Positions 53,352 to 62,656 of a stretch of DNA of 64,000 nucleotides are shown one piece after another. Every line of letters starts with the position of its first letter. The first letter of the stretch is position 1. The notes beneath the pieces were generated by a model. The model did not search any database. It was not told the origin of the DNA and worked only from the letters and a program-made list of their open reading frames with translations. The DNA comes from Propionibacteriaceae bacterium (GTDB lineage Bacteria; Actinomycetota; Actinomycetes; Propionibacteriales; Propionibacteriaceae): positions 1 through 64,000 of the forward strand of contig JAPUEL010000029.1 in the NCBI GenBank assembly GCA_027492545.1, written 5' to 3'. Made by a program: the position numbers and the translations under genes.

Positions 53352-54617
53352 ATGCTCGCGAAGGTGATTCTGGACTTCGGCAGTGCACGGATGAGGGCGA
53401 CCACCGTCGCCATCCCGGACCCCGGGCCGCTCGAGCGCTTTCTGCCTGAGTCGGCCCCCGGCTGCGCCTTCGTGCGCAGGGGTGAGGGGTTCGTCGCGTT
53501 GGGCGAGGTGGCCCGGTTCGAGACCGACACCCTCGAGGCCGCCGACGTGTGGTGGGACGAGATCTCCAACCAGATCGATCACGACTCGGAGATGCCGGGC
53601 GAGTTCGGCATCGGCCCGCTCGCGGTGGGCACCTTCACCTTCGACCCCGACCGCTCCGAGGACCTCTCGGTGCTCATCGTCCCCGAGATCATCATCGGCC
53701 GGCGCGGGGGCGTGTCCTGGATGACCCGCCTCGGGGACTCGCGCCGCACCACGTCGATGCCCCCGCTCGGCGAGCCCACGGTTCCCCCCAGCGGCCTGGA
53801 ACTCCTCGGGGGCTCCATGGGCGAGGGCATCTGGACCGAGATCGTGGGCGAGGTGGTCGACCTCATCCGCCGCGACGAGGTGCACAAGGTGGTCCTCGCC
53901 AGGGACCTGCGCGTGCGGGCCGAGGCGCCGCTGGACCTGCGCTATCTCCTCGCCGAACTGACCTCCGCCTACCCCATGACGTGGGCCTACCTCGTCGACG
54001 GCATGGTCGGCGCCACCCCGGAGCTGCTGCTGCGCCGGCAGGGCGGCCTGGTCACCTCCCGCGTGCTCGCGGGCACGGTGTGGCGCGACGCGGAGGGCGT
54101 CGACCCGCTCGCCAAGGCCGCCGAGCTGGCCCGCTCCCAGAAGGACATCTCCGAGCACGAGTTCGCCGTCGAGTCCGTGGCGTCCGCGCTGGCGCCCTAC
54201 TGCAGCGCCATGAACGTGCCCGAGTCGCCGTCGGTGCTGAAGCTGCCCAACGTGCTGCACCTCTCCACCGACATCACCGGGGTGGTCAACCAGGCGGCGA
54301 GCGCCCTGACCATCGCGGCTGCGCTGCACCCCAGCGCGGCCGTGTGCGGCACGCCGACGCACCTGGCGATGGACATCATCAGCGAACTGGAGTCCCTGGA
54401 CCGCGGGCGCTACGCCGGTCCGGTGGGGTGGGTGGACACCCAGGGCGACGGCGAGTGGGCCATCGCCCTGCGCGGCGGCCAGGTGCGCCCCGGCAGCCCC
54501 GAGGAGATCCAGCTGTTCGCCGGAGCCGGGATCGTGGCGGACTCGTCGCCCGAGGCCGAGCTGGAGGAGACCGGCGCGAAGTTCGTGCCGATGCTCCAGG
54601 CCCTCGGGCTCCTCTGA
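53352..54617 (+). CDS. menF: Isochorismate synthase (menaquinone branch)
   Basis: Chorismate-utilising enzyme making isochorismate, 421 residues. C-terminal chorismate-binding landmarks are HKVVLARDL, the SQKDISEHEFAVE motif, HPSAAVCGTPT and RYAGPVGWVD. Starting from ATG 53352 there is AGGGGTGA upstream. An alternative GTG at 53364 has TATGCT 7 nt before it and could be a leaderless start. Isochorismate for siderophore is possible, but the nearby menD, menC, menA, menE and menG favour menaquinone. It is divergent from the nuo operon. Confidence 0.88.
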   Translation: MLAKVILDFGSARMRATTVAIPDPGPLERFLPESAPGCAFVRRGEGFVALGEVARFETDTLEAADVWWDEISNQIDHDSEMPGEFGIGPLAVGTFTFDPDRSEDLSVLIVPEIIIGRRGGVSWMTRLGDSRRTTSMPPLGEPTVPPSGLELLGGSMGEGIWTEIVGEVVDLIRRDEVHKVVLARDLRVRAEAPLDLRYLLAELTSAYPMTWAYLVDGMVGATPELLLRRQGGLVTSRVLAGTVWRDAEGVDPLAKAAELARSQKDISEHEFAVESVASALAPYCSAMNVPESPSVLKLPNVLHLSTDITGVVNQAASALTIAAALHPSAAVCGTPTHLAMDIISELESLDRGRYAGPVGWVDTQGDGEWAIALRGGQVRPGSPEEIQLFAGAGIVADSSPEAELEETGAKFVPMLQALGLL

Positions 54618-54638
54618 CGCACCCCGGGTGGGGCCGGC

Positions 54639-56267
54639 TCAGCGCTTCCGCTGCACCTGGATCTTCTTCGCCGGCGGGGCGGCCCCTCCGCTGCGCCGGG
54701 CCTTCTCGGCCTCCAGCTGCTTCTTCTGCTCGGCCTGCTGTTCCAGCATCGAGTCCCTGTCGAGCCCCGAGCGCAGGATCATGAAGGCGATCACGGCGAT
54801 GATCAGCGAGATCCACACCGGCCAGTTGAACACGATGGGCAGGGTGACCAGCGCGACGATGTCCACCCCGCGCAGCAGGGAGAACATGAGGCCGGGCGGC
54901 ATGGCGCCGATGCCCGTGGCCACGATCGGGCCCGAGTAGTCGGCGGGCTTCGCCGAGACCCACCGGACGGCGGCCAACAGCCCCGCGATGCCGGTGACCA
55001 GGGCCGACGACGCCGCCGTCACCGGGTCCGAGGCCACTCCCCCGGCCACGCCGAGGAACGCCGGGAAGGCGCCGATGGTCCAGAGCAGCGCGAGGACGGC
55101 CGGCACGATCATGGCGGCCTGCTTGATCTGGCCCGGGTCGAACGGCAGGCAGCGCTGCAGACCCTTGGTGCGGGTCAACACGCGCAGCGAGTTCATGAAC
55201 GGCACCAGCGCGGCCAGGAGCACCAGCGCCGAGATGGGCGGGTTGAGCATGGCCAGGCCCAGCGCCTGGACGGCGTAGGGGACGATGATGGTGGCCACCA
55301 GCGTGATCAGCGGCATCGGTTGGCGCCACAGGCGCTGCACGTCGCGCATCACCAGCGCGCCCAGGCCGGAGCCCGTGCCGCGCGTGGGGCGCACGTGCCC
55401 GCGCTTCTTGGCCTTCGCCTCGACCAGGATGTCGCGGATGAGGGCGAACTCGAGCGCGAACGCGGCGCCCTGCAGCCCGCTGAGCAGCGACCCGCCCGAG
55501 GTCAGGCGTTGGCGCCTGATGTTGCGCAGGCGGTGGAAGGCGAGCATGCCCGCCACCACGATCAGCAGCAGGCCGACGCCCGCGATGATGTAGGCCAGCT
55601 CGACGGCCAGCAGGGTCAACCCGCCGAGGTCCATCCAGCCCGCGGCACCGCTGACGAGCAGCACCATGGTGGCGATGGCCGCGGCGCCGATGATCCACTG
55701 GACGCCGGTGACGATCCAGTGCCGGTCCACGCCCTGTTCGGCGGCCGCGAAGGCGATGAGCCCGGCCGCGCCCAGGCCGCCGGCGAGGGCCCAGATCCCG
55801 ATCTCGGAAGCCCCCGAGCCGGTGAGCGAGGCGATCAGCGCGCCGGCGGCGGCCCCCAGCACCGCGGCGGCCGCTATGCCGCCCACGAGCCGCCCAGCGA
55901 GGATCCGCCGGCGGTCGGTGGGGCCGTCCATGAGCCAGAACCCCTCCGCCGAGGAGGCGACGACAGGACCGAACAGCCTGGCCACGACGAGGGTGAAGGC
56001 GAGGATGCCGGCCACCGACGCCCACGGGAGGAGCCCGCGCGCCGCCACGCAGCCGGCGGTCTCGCAGATCGAGGCCGTCTGCTGCGCCTGGAGGATGGAG
56101 GACACCATCATGGCGCCGATGACCACGATCGAGAAGACCATCACGTAGCCGTCGGACAGCGCCTGCCAGAGGCTGCGGTCCGCGCGCCCGCGGCGCCAGT
56201 CGCGCATGAGCAGCTTGAGCTGCTTCTCGTCGACGACGCCCACCTCGGTGAGCCGCGGGTCCATCAT
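54639..56267 (-). CDS. Multi-pass membrane protein, probable ABC transporter permease (DUF6297-like)
   Basis: A 542-residue protein with about 12 hydrophobic segments, paired with the ATPase encoded just upstream (ATGA overlap at 56264-56267). I recognise no assigned function. Short charged stretches occur at the N-terminus (RDWRRGRADRSLW), in the middle (EAKAKKRGHVRPTRG) and at the C-terminus, where a Lys/Gln/Glu-rich tail ends in IQVQRKR. The layout suggests an exporter or membrane-remodelling ABC system with unknown substrate. It converges on menF. Confidence 0.75.
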   Translation of the reverse strand: MMDPRLTEVGVVDEKQLKLLMRDWRRGRADRSLWQALSDGYVMVFSIVVIGAMMVSSILQAQQTASICETAGCVAARGLLPWASVAGILAFTLVVARLFGPVVASSAEGFWLMDGPTDRRRILAGRLVGGIAAAAVLGAAAGALIASLTGSGASEIGIWALAGGLGAAGLIAFAAAEQGVDRHWIVTGVQWIIGAAAIATMVLLVSGAAGWMDLGGLTLLAVELAYIIAGVGLLLIVVAGMLAFHRLRNIRRQRLTSGGSLLSGLQGAAFALEFALIRDILVEAKAKKRGHVRPTRGTGSGLGALVMRDVQRLWRQPMPLITLVATIIVPYAVQALGLAMLNPPISALVLLAALVPFMNSLRVLTRTKGLQRCLPFDPGQIKQAAMIVPAVLALLWTIGAFPAFLGVAGGVASDPVTAASSALVTGIAGLLAAVRWVSAKPADYSGPIVATGIGAMPPGLMFSLLRGVDIVALVTLPIVFNWPVWISLIIAVIAFMILRSGLDRDSMLEQQAEQKKQLEAEKARRSGGAAPPAKKIQVQRKR

Positions 56268-56914
56268 CGGGCCCCTGAGAGGCGGAGCTCGCGGGCCCCG
56301 ATCGCCTGCAACAGCGACGGCTCGTGGCTGGCCAGCACGATGGCGAGCCCGCCGGCGAGCTCGGCCTTCAGCCGCTCCCCCAGCCAGGCGACGCCCTCGA
56401 CGTCGAGCCGCTGCTCGGGCTCGTCGAGGACCAGGAGCTGACGCGGGCGGACGAACGCCGTGGCCAGGGCCAGGCGCCGGCGCTGGCCCGAGGACAGCGT
56501 GCTGGGCAGCTGTCCGGCCTGCGGCACGAGCTGGACCTCCTCGAGCACCTCGTCGACGAGGTCGTCCGGGTTGTGCAGTCCGTGGGCGCGGGCCAGCAGG
56601 TCCAGGTGCTCGACCACGCTGAGGTCGGGGAAGAAGTCGAGGTCGTCGATGACGGTGGCGACGGTGCGGCGGATCACGGGGTTGGTCTCGGTCACCTTGG
56701 TGCCGTTGACCGTCACGGTGCCCTCGTCCGGCCTATCGGCGCCGACGAGGCAGCGCAGCACGGTCGACTTGCCGGCGCCGTTGCGCCCGGTCAGCGCGAC
56801 GGCCTCCCCCGCGTGCACCTTCATGCTGAAGTTCTCGATGATGGTCACGGGCCCGTAGGCCTTCTTGAGGTTGTCGACCTGGAGCACGACGTCTTTCTTA
56901 GCCACGTCCGCCAT
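56264..56914 (-). CDS. ABC transporter ATP-binding protein (partner of the DUF6297-like permease)
   Basis: A 216-residue ATPase domain. Walker A GRNGAGKST is near residue 42, the signature is LSSGQRRRLALA (Ser for Gly), Walker B is LLVLDEPEQRLD with its glutamate, and the switch histidine is in LASHEPSLL. Start MADVAKKD at 56914; an upstream ATG at 56941 would add nine unsupported residues. Overlaps the permease by 4 nt. Two-gene ABC systems of this form are usually exporters; the substrate is unknown. Confidence 0.85.
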   Translation of the reverse strand: MADVAKKDVVLQVDNLKKAYGPVTIIENFSMKVHAGEAVALTGRNGAGKSTVLRCLVGADRPDEGTVTVNGTKVTETNPVIRRTVATVIDDLDFFPDLSVVEHLDLLARAHGLHNPDDLVDEVLEEVQLVPQAGQLPSTLSSGQRRRLALATAFVRPRQLLVLDEPEQRLDVEGVAWLGERLKAELAGGLAIVLASHEPSLLQAIGARELRLSGAR

Positions 56915-56953
56915 TGTGACCCATCCGCGAAGCCCGGGCACATCGGCGCCCGG

Positions 56954-57673
56954 CTACCTGCCCGGGGCCACGTCGTCGACGAAGCGCCTGATCCGCGCCG
57001 CGACCTCGGGCGCGTGCGTGAGAGGAGCGAAGTGTGTCGCACCGCGGACGGTCTCCAGCCTCGATACCGGGGCGAGTCGCAGGTACCGGCGCTCGTCGAC
57101 GCGCATCTGGTCGAGCTGTCCGTTGACGAACAGCACCGGGCAGCGCACCTCGGCCAGCACCCGCGGAGGGCAGTCCTCGGCGACGGCGCGCCACACGCCG
57201 GGCAGCCCGGCGTACGACGCCTCCTCGTCCAGGAGCCCGTCGCGCACGCCCACCCTCCGCGCCACGGCGCCGCGCAGGCGGGCGAGGCGTTGATGGCTCA
57301 CCCGCCCGGTGACCCAGGCGAACAGCCGGTAGGGGGCGGCGAACCTCCCCCTCGGGTTGCCCGTTCCGCCCAGGACGACCAGGCCGGCGAGCCCCCGGTG
57401 CCGCGCCGCGTAGAGGCCGCACAGGTATCCCCCCAGGCTGTGGCCCACCAGCACCACGGTCGCGGCGCCCGACGCGGCGGCGCCGATGGTCTCCAGGGCG
57501 CCGTCGGTGGTGAAGGGCTCCGCCCGTCGGGGCCCGTGCCCGGGGAGGTCGACGGCCACCACCTCACAGTCCGGGAGCAGCCCCGGATAGTCGGCCCACT
57601 GGGTCGACGACGACATCGAGCCGTGCACCAGCACCACGCGGGTTCTTCCACCGGAATCTGGACGCTGCGTCAT
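56954..57673 (-). CDS. Alpha/beta-hydrolase fold protein
   Basis: A 239-residue cytoplasmic hydrolase. The nucleophile elbow GHSLGGYL is near residue 93, an acid in NGQLDQMRVDERRY and a histidine in RGATHFAPL complete the triad; VVLVHGSMSSSTQW supplies the oxyanion region. Its place amid men genes raises the possibility that it is MenH (SHCHC synthase), but similar hydrolases are common and the match is weak. Divergent from menG. Confidence 0.75.
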   Translation of the reverse strand: MTQRPDSGGRTRVVLVHGSMSSSTQWADYPGLLPDCEVVAVDLPGHGPRRAEPFTTDGALETIGAAASGAATVVLVGHSLGGYLCGLYAARHRGLAGLVVLGGTGNPRGRFAAPYRLFAWVTGRVSHQRLARLRGAVARRVGVRDGLLDEEASYAGLPGVWRAVAEDCPPRVLAEVRCPVLFVNGQLDQMRVDERRYLRLAPVSRLETVRGATHFAPLTHAPEVAARIRRFVDDVAPGR

Positions 57674-57720
57674 GGCCCCAGCATGCCGCGAACCCGGACG
57701 AGGCTGTCAGGGATCACCAC

Positions 57721-57726
57721 TAGGCT
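57721..57726 (+). promoter_or_regulatory. Candidate -10 box for a leaderless menG mRNA
   Basis: TAGGCT lies 6 nt before the menG ATG (57733). A GCAGGA run is also between them, too close to be a normal ribosome site. No clear -35 is visible. Confidence 0.4.
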
Positions 57727-57732
57727 GCAGGA

Positions 57733-58428
57733 ATGCAGAATCAGCGGGCGACGATGGACAAGCGACGCGGCGATGTGGCCGCCATGTTCGACGGCGTGGC
57801 CAAGCGGTACGACCTGTTCAACTCGGTGCTCAGCCTCGGGCAGGTGCACGCCTGGCGGCGGGCCACCGTCGCAGCCATCGCCCCGCGCCGCGGGCAGCGG
57901 ATCCTGGACCTGGCCGCGGGCACGGGCACGTCGTCGGCCGTGCTCGCCGAGGCGGGCGCCTACGTCGTGCCCTCGGACATCTCGCTGGGGATGCTGCGCC
58001 AGGGCCGCCTGCAGCAGCCGCACTTGGACTTCGTGGCCGGGGACGCGCTGGCCCTCCCCTTCGCCGACGACACGTTCGACGCGGTCACCATCTCTTACGG
58101 GCTGCGCAACGTGGAACGCACCCTGGACGCCTTGATCGAGATGCGGCGCGTCACCAAGCCCGGCGGCCGCCTTGTCATCGCCGAGTTCTCCACCCCCACC
58201 AACGGCGTGTTCCGCCACGTCTACACCAACTACCTCGTGGCCGCGCTGCCCACCATCGCCAAGCTGTCGAGCAACCCGGTGGCCTACGGCTACCTGGCCG
58301 AGTCCATCCTCGCGTGGCCGGACCAGCGTGGGCTGGCGTCGTTGATGGCCGAGGCGGGCTGGTCCGGGGTCGAGTGGCAGGACCACGCGGGAGGCATCGT
58401 CGCGCTCCATCGCGGCTGGAACGCCTGA
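57733..58428 (+). CDS. menG: Demethylmenaquinone methyltransferase
   Basis: SAM-dependent methylation, the last ring step of menaquinone synthesis. The product has 231 residues. The SAM-binding [15 protein letters not shown] is near residue 56; the UbiE/MenG family signatures [11 protein letters not shown] and [27 protein letters not shown] are present. It starts at ATG 57733, possibly leaderless. The RecB-like nuclease gene begins 2 nt after its stop. Also known as ubiE/menH in other bacteria. Confidence 0.92.
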   Translation: MQNQRATMDKRRGDVAAMFDGVAKRYDLFNSVLSLGQVHAWRRATVAAIAPRRGQRILDLAAGTGTSSAVLAEAGAYVVPSDISLGMLRQGRLQQPHLDFVAGDALALPFADDTFDAVTISYGLRNVERTLDALIEMRRVTKPGGRLVIAEFSTPTNGVFRHVYTNYLVAALPTIAKLSSNPVAYGYLAESILAWPDQRGLASLMAEAGWSGVEWQDHAGGIVALHRGWNA

Positions 58429-58429
58429 C

Positions 58430-60166
58430 GTGGGCGGGTTCGTGCTGGACGCCTACGCGGCGCGCAGCTGTCCGGTCAAGACCTTCCACACGTTCGACCC
58501 GACGGTGGCGCAGCCGGCCGCCCCGCCGGACGAGTCGCTGCGGGAGTCGTTCCAGGGCGGCTCGGACTTCCGCGACGAAGTGCTCGCCCGCCTGGTGGCG
58601 GAGAACGAGGGGGCGGTGGATCTGCGCCCGCTGCACCGCGACGGCGCCACGTGGGAGGAACGACAGGAGGCCTCCCTCCACGCCATGGGGGCGGGGGCGC
58701 CCGTGGTGGTCGGCGGCGTGCTGCCGCTCGACCTCGACGGGCACCGCAGCGGCCGGCCGGATGCGTTGATCCGCGGCGCGGACACGGCCTCGGGCGCGCC
58801 GGGCTACTGGCCCATGAAGGTCAAGCCGTACCGGGTGCGCGAGAAGCAGCTGGGCGCCACCACCCTCGCGTGGTCCCCGCTGGGTGCCGTCGGCCGCCGC
58901 GAACCCCTGCCTGACCAGCGCTACCGCGTGTACCGGGAGGGGGCGCTGCTCGAGCTGGCCCACCACTGGCGGCTGCTGGAGTCCTGCGGGTTCGCCTCCG
59001 CTGAGCCGCTGGCGGCCGTCGTGGGGGACGACCGCTCTCTGGGCGCCGAGCCCACGCTGACCTGGGTGGACCTGACCGCCAGGTTCATCCGCACGTACTC
59101 CCGCAGCGCCGGCCACAAGTTCCGCTCCGCGCTCGAACGCTACGACCACGAGCACGGGTTCCGCGTGTACGTGGCGCAGCGGGCCGCGGAGCGCACCGGC
59201 GTCGAGGATCCGCCGCCGGTGGTGCGGCCCATCCGGGTGAAGGAGTGCGAGTGGTGCTCCTGGTGGACGGTGTGCCGTCCCCGGATCGACGACGACGACC
59301 TCTCGCTGCGCATCTCCAAGGCGCCGCTGGACGTCCGCGAGCTGCAGACGCTGATGAGCCTGGGCATCACCACGGTGGCGCAGCTGGCCGAGGCGGACGT
59401 CGACGAGCTCCTCCCCCGCTACCTCCCCCTCACCGGGCACCGGGACCGGCCCGAGCAGCGGCTGCGGCAGGCGGCGCTGCGGGCGCGGATGCTGGCCAAC
59501 GGGGTCGAGCTGGAGCGGGTGAGCGTGGACGCCATCGGGGTGCCGCGCGCCCCCGTCGAGGTGGACTTCGACATCGAGACGGCAGACGACGGCACCGTCT
59601 ACCTCTGGGGTGCCCTGGTGGCCGGCGACGACCAGTCGGGCGCGCCGCGGTACGTGCAGTTCTCGCGCTTCGAGGCGCAGGCGGGGTCCAGGGAGTTCGA
59701 GCTGGCCGAGGAGTTCGGCCGGTGGCTGCTGGCGCTGGTGGAACGCCACCCGGGCCTGCGGGTCTACCACTACAGCGACTACGAGACGGTCCACCTGCGC
59801 CGGCTCGCCGAGCGGAGCGGCAGCGAGGTCCTGGCGCAGGTGTGCGGGCTCATCCGCACGCACTTCGTGGACCTGTTCAGCTACATCCGGGACAACTTCG
59901 TGGGCGTCGACGGGCTGGGCCTGAAGGTGGTCGCCTCGCGGGGCGCCGGCTTCTCCTGGCGCGACGAGGAGCCGGGCGGCCTGGCGTCGCAGTCCTGGTT
60001 CAGCGAGGCGGTCGGCGGCCCCACGCACGAGGCGCGGGAGGCTGCGCGGACGCGGGTGCTGCAGTACAACGAGGACGACGTGCGGGCCACCCTGGCGGTG
60101 CGCCGCTGGCTCACCCGGCTCGACGAGAGCGCCGCCGTCGACGGTGGGGCGCCTCCCGCCCTGTGA
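58430..60166 (+). CDS. TM0106-family RecB-like putative nuclease
   Basis: A 578-residue protein with an N-terminal RecB/Cas4-like nuclease domain, a cysteine cluster CEWCSWWTVC near residue 268, and a C-terminal RNase H-like domain with DFDIET near residue 381 and YNEDDVRATLA near residue 546. It starts at GTG 58430, 2 nt after menG. In the nuclease domain Asp 111 is present (GRPDALIR) but the second acidic residue of the PD-(D/E)xK motif reads KVK at 130-132, so this site may be inactive. Cellular role unknown; it probably acts on nucleic acid. Confidence 0.82.
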   Translation: MGGFVLDAYAARSCPVKTFHTFDPTVAQPAAPPDESLRESFQGGSDFRDEVLARLVAENEGAVDLRPLHRDGATWEERQEASLHAMGAGAPVVVGGVLPLDLDGHRSGRPDALIRGADTASGAPGYWPMKVKPYRVREKQLGATTLAWSPLGAVGRREPLPDQRYRVYREGALLELAHHWRLLESCGFASAEPLAAVVGDDRSLGAEPTLTWVDLTARFIRTYSRSAGHKFRSALERYDHEHGFRVYVAQRAAERTGVEDPPPVVRPIRVKECEWCSWWTVCRPRIDDDDLSLRISKAPLDVRELQTLMSLGITTVAQLAEADVDELLPRYLPLTGHRDRPEQRLRQAALRARMLANGVELERVSVDAIGVPRAPVEVDFDIETADDGTVYLWGALVAGDDQSGAPRYVQFSRFEAQAGSREFELAEEFGRWLLALVERHPGLRVYHYSDYETVHLRRLAERSGSEVLAQVCGLIRTHFVDLFSYIRDNFVGVDGLGLKVVASRGAGFSWRDEEPGGLASQSWFSEAVGGPTHEAREAARTRVLQYNEDDVRATLAVRRWLTRLDESAAVDGGAPPAL

Positions 60167-60179
60167 GTCGGGCCCGGCC

Positions 60180-61712
60180 TCAGGGGCGAGGCACGCGGGC
60201 CACGATCAGCTCGGCGCCGCCCGACAGCGCAGCGGTGAGCTCCGGTGCGCTGCCCACTCCGACGGCGCGCCAGCCCAGCGCCTCCCCCACCGCCACCAGG
60301 TCCACGCCCTGGGGGGTGCCGAAGACGCGCTCGAAGGCATCGGCGTAGTCCGGCGCCCCCTGCTCGAGGCCGTGGAAGATGGAGCCGCCGCCGTCGTCTG
60401 CGACCACAATCCGCAGGCGTGCGCCGGGCTCCTGAGCCGGGCGGACCAGCGCCCCGAGGTCGTGCTGGAGGGTGAGGTCGCCCAGCAGCACCGTGGTGGG
60501 GCGGCCGCCCGCCAGCGCGATGCCCGTGGCGGTGGCCACCGTGCCGTCGATCCCGGCCAGGCCGCGGTTGGCGAACACGCGCGGCGGCGCGGAGGAGATG
60601 GGAGAGAGGTCCGCGGCGCGGATGATCGAGCTGGAGCCGAGCACCAGGTCGTCGCCCGTGCCGAGTGCGGCCAGCACCGCGTCCGCCACGTGACGCTGCG
60701 TGAACCCCTCGCCGGGCGCGGTTCCGGGGTCGGCAGCGTGCCAGCGGTCGAGCCAGGCGGGGTCCTGGTCCTCGAGCAGCACCCGGTCCGCCACCACGTC
60801 GGCCCGGTGGCCGGGGTCCACCCAGGCCGCCGTCGGCGTCACCACCACCACCTCCACGTCCCGCCGCGACAGCAGCGCGGTCACCGGCCGCGACAGCGTC
60901 GGGTGACCGACCACCACCACGCGCTCGATGTCTGCGCCCACGCCGGACAACAGGTGGCGGTAGCCGGCGATGGCGTTGGGGCCGCTGCGGGCGTTCGACG
61001 AGGGCTCGGCCAGCAGCGGCGCGCCGGCCACCTCGGCCAGCGCCCGGGCCTCCAGGCCGACGGTGGGCGTCGCGTCGCCCACCAGCACCACGGTGCGGCG
61101 CCCGTCCAGCTCGACGGCGTTGTGGCCGCCTGACCGCGACACCGTCAGTCCGCGGGGACGCATGGGTGGCAGCTCCCCGACGAGGGGCTGGGCGAACTCG
61201 AGGTTGAGCTGGACCGGCCCCGGCTGTCTGGTGCGCCGCCCCTCGGCAAGCACGACGGCGCGGTGCACGCCCGCCGCCCAGCCGTCGGCCCCGCCGGACT
61301 CCGACGACAGCCGCACGACGCCCAGCGCGGACGGGCCGAACGCCCCCACCTGGTCCGCGGTCTGGTTGGCGCCCGTGCCGACGAGGTGCGCGGGCCGGTC
61401 CGCGGTCACCAGCACCAGCGGCACTCCCGCGGCCCTGGCCTCCATGGCGGCGGGCGCGAGGTTGGCCACCGCGGTGCCGGACGTGGTGACGACGGCCACC
61501 GCCCGGCCGGACTCCTTCGCCAGGCCGAGCGCGGTGAACCCGGCCACCCGCTCGTCGACGCGCACGTGGAGCCGCAGTGCGCCCTGCCGGTCCGCCCGGT
61601 GCGCGGCCAACGCCAGCGCGGCGCTGCGCGACCCGGGCGCGAGCACGAGGTCGGTGACGCCCATCCCGAGGAGGGCGTCCACCACCACCGATGCCAGCTC
61701 GACGCTGCTCAA
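60180..61712 (-). CDS. menD: 2-succinyl-5-enolpyruvyl-6-hydroxy-3-cyclohexene-1-carboxylate synthase
   Basis: Thiamine-diphosphate enzyme joining 2-oxoglutarate to isochorismate, 510 residues. The TTG at 61712 overlaps the menC stop (TTGA) and has GGAGG 7 nt upstream; no better start is present. N-terminal LVLAPGSRSAALALAAH and VDERVAGFTALGLAKESG carry the catalytic glutamate; GDLTLQHDLGAL near residue 415 is the cofactor motif. Its substrate 2-oxoglutarate is also used by KorAB in this window. Last gene of menE-menA-menC-menD. Confidence 0.94.
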   Translation of the reverse strand: MSSVELASVVVDALLGMGVTDLVLAPGSRSAALALAAHRADRQGALRLHVRVDERVAGFTALGLAKESGRAVAVVTTSGTAVANLAPAAMEARAAGVPLVLVTADRPAHLVGTGANQTADQVGAFGPSALGVVRLSSESGGADGWAAGVHRAVVLAEGRRTRQPGPVQLNLEFAQPLVGELPPMRPRGLTVSRSGGHNAVELDGRRTVVLVGDATPTVGLEARALAEVAGAPLLAEPSSNARSGPNAIAGYRHLLSGVGADIERVVVVGHPTLSRPVTALLSRRDVEVVVVTPTAAWVDPGHRADVVADRVLLEDQDPAWLDRWHAADPGTAPGEGFTQRHVADAVLAALGTGDDLVLGSSSIIRAADLSPISSAPPRVFANRGLAGIDGTVATATGIALAGGRPTTVLLGDLTLQHDLGALVRPAQEPGARLRIVVADDGGGSIFHGLEQGAPDYADAFERVFGTPQGVDLVAVGEALGWRAVGVGSAPELTAALSGGAELIVARVPRP

Positions 61713-62656
61713 CGCCCCTCCTCCACGATGCGGCGCACCCGCTCCCACCGATCCAACCAGAAGCGCGTCAGCTCGGGGCCGGCCGCGTGCCGCGCCAGCA
61801 GCTCCGGATCCCCCTCGACGTCGCGGACGGTGAGCAGCCCGGCCACCGGCACCAGCGGCCGCGACACCAGATCGGCCCCCAGCAGGCGCCCCGTCTCGAG
61901 CCCGCAGGCGTAGGGCAGCTCGGGCAGCGCGGCCGCGAGCGCAAGCCCCGCCCGCAGCCCGATCGAGGTCTCCACCGCGCTGGAGACCACCACCGGCAAC
62001 CCCAGCCGTTCGGCCAGGTCGAGGCAGGCCCGGACTCCCCCCAGCGGCTGGACCTTCAGCACCGCGACGTCCGCGGCCCCGGCGTCGCGCACGCGCAGCG
62101 GGTCGGCGGCGCGCCGGATGGACTCGTCTGCGGCGATCGGCACGCCGAGGCCCATGGCGCGCAGGGCCGCGAGGTCCGCGACGGTGGCGCACGGCTGCTC
62201 GGCGTACTCCAGCCCCAGCGGCGCCAGCTCACGCAGGGCTGCCCGCGCCTCGGGCAGTGACCATCCTCCGTTGGCGTCCACCCGGATCCGGGCCTCCGGC
62301 AGCGCCGAGCGCACCGCCGCGACCCTCGCCACGTCGTCGGCCAGGCCCTCGCCCGCGGCCGCGACCTTGATCTTGATCGTCCGGCAGCGGGAGGCGACGG
62401 CGCGGGCCGCGGCCTCGGCGGGGCCGAGGGCGGGCACGATCCCGTTGACCTCGACGCGGCCCCGGACCGCCGTCGGGTAGCCCTCCTCGGCGGCCTCGAG
62501 CGCGGCCAGCATCCAGGAGGCCGCCTCCCGGTCGTCGTACTCGGGGAACGGGCTCCACTCGGCCCACCCCGCGCGCCCCTCCATCACCACCCCGCTGCGC
62601 CGCGTCAGCCCGCGGAAGGGGACGCGCAGCGCGACGTCGAAGACGTGGAGCCTCAT
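61709..62656 (-). CDS. menC: o-Succinylbenzoate synthase
   Basis: Enolase-superfamily dehydratase, 315 residues. The catalytic lysine pair is Lys 95/97 (TIKIKVA), metal ligands are Asp 127, Glu 153 and Asp 177, and the second base is Lys 201 (VLKVQPLGG): a complete active site. The ATG at 62656 overlaps menA (ATGA) and the stop overlaps menD. Upstream in-frame sequence is a shadow of menA. Confidence 0.93.
   Translation of the reverse strand: MRLHVFDVALRVPFRGLTRRSGVVMEGRAGWAEWSPFPEYDDREAASWMLAALEAAEEGYPTAVRGRVEVNGIVPALGPAEAAARAVASRCRTIKIKVAAAGEGLADDVARVAAVRSALPEARIRVDANGGWSLPEARAALRELAPLGLEYAEQPCATVADLAALRAMGLGVPIAADESIRRAADPLRVRDAGAADVAVLKVQPLGGVRACLDLAERLGLPVVVSSAVETSIGLRAGLALAAALPELPYACGLETGRLLGADLVSRPLVPVAGLLTVRDVEGDPELLARHAAGPELTRFWLDRWERVRRIVEEGR

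Noticed and set aside
58175-60028. Minus-strand frame of about 617 codons opposite the RecB-like nuclease
   Set aside because: It is the antisense of the plus-strand gene, whose DFDIET and Cys-cluster motifs are recognisable; the antisense product has none.
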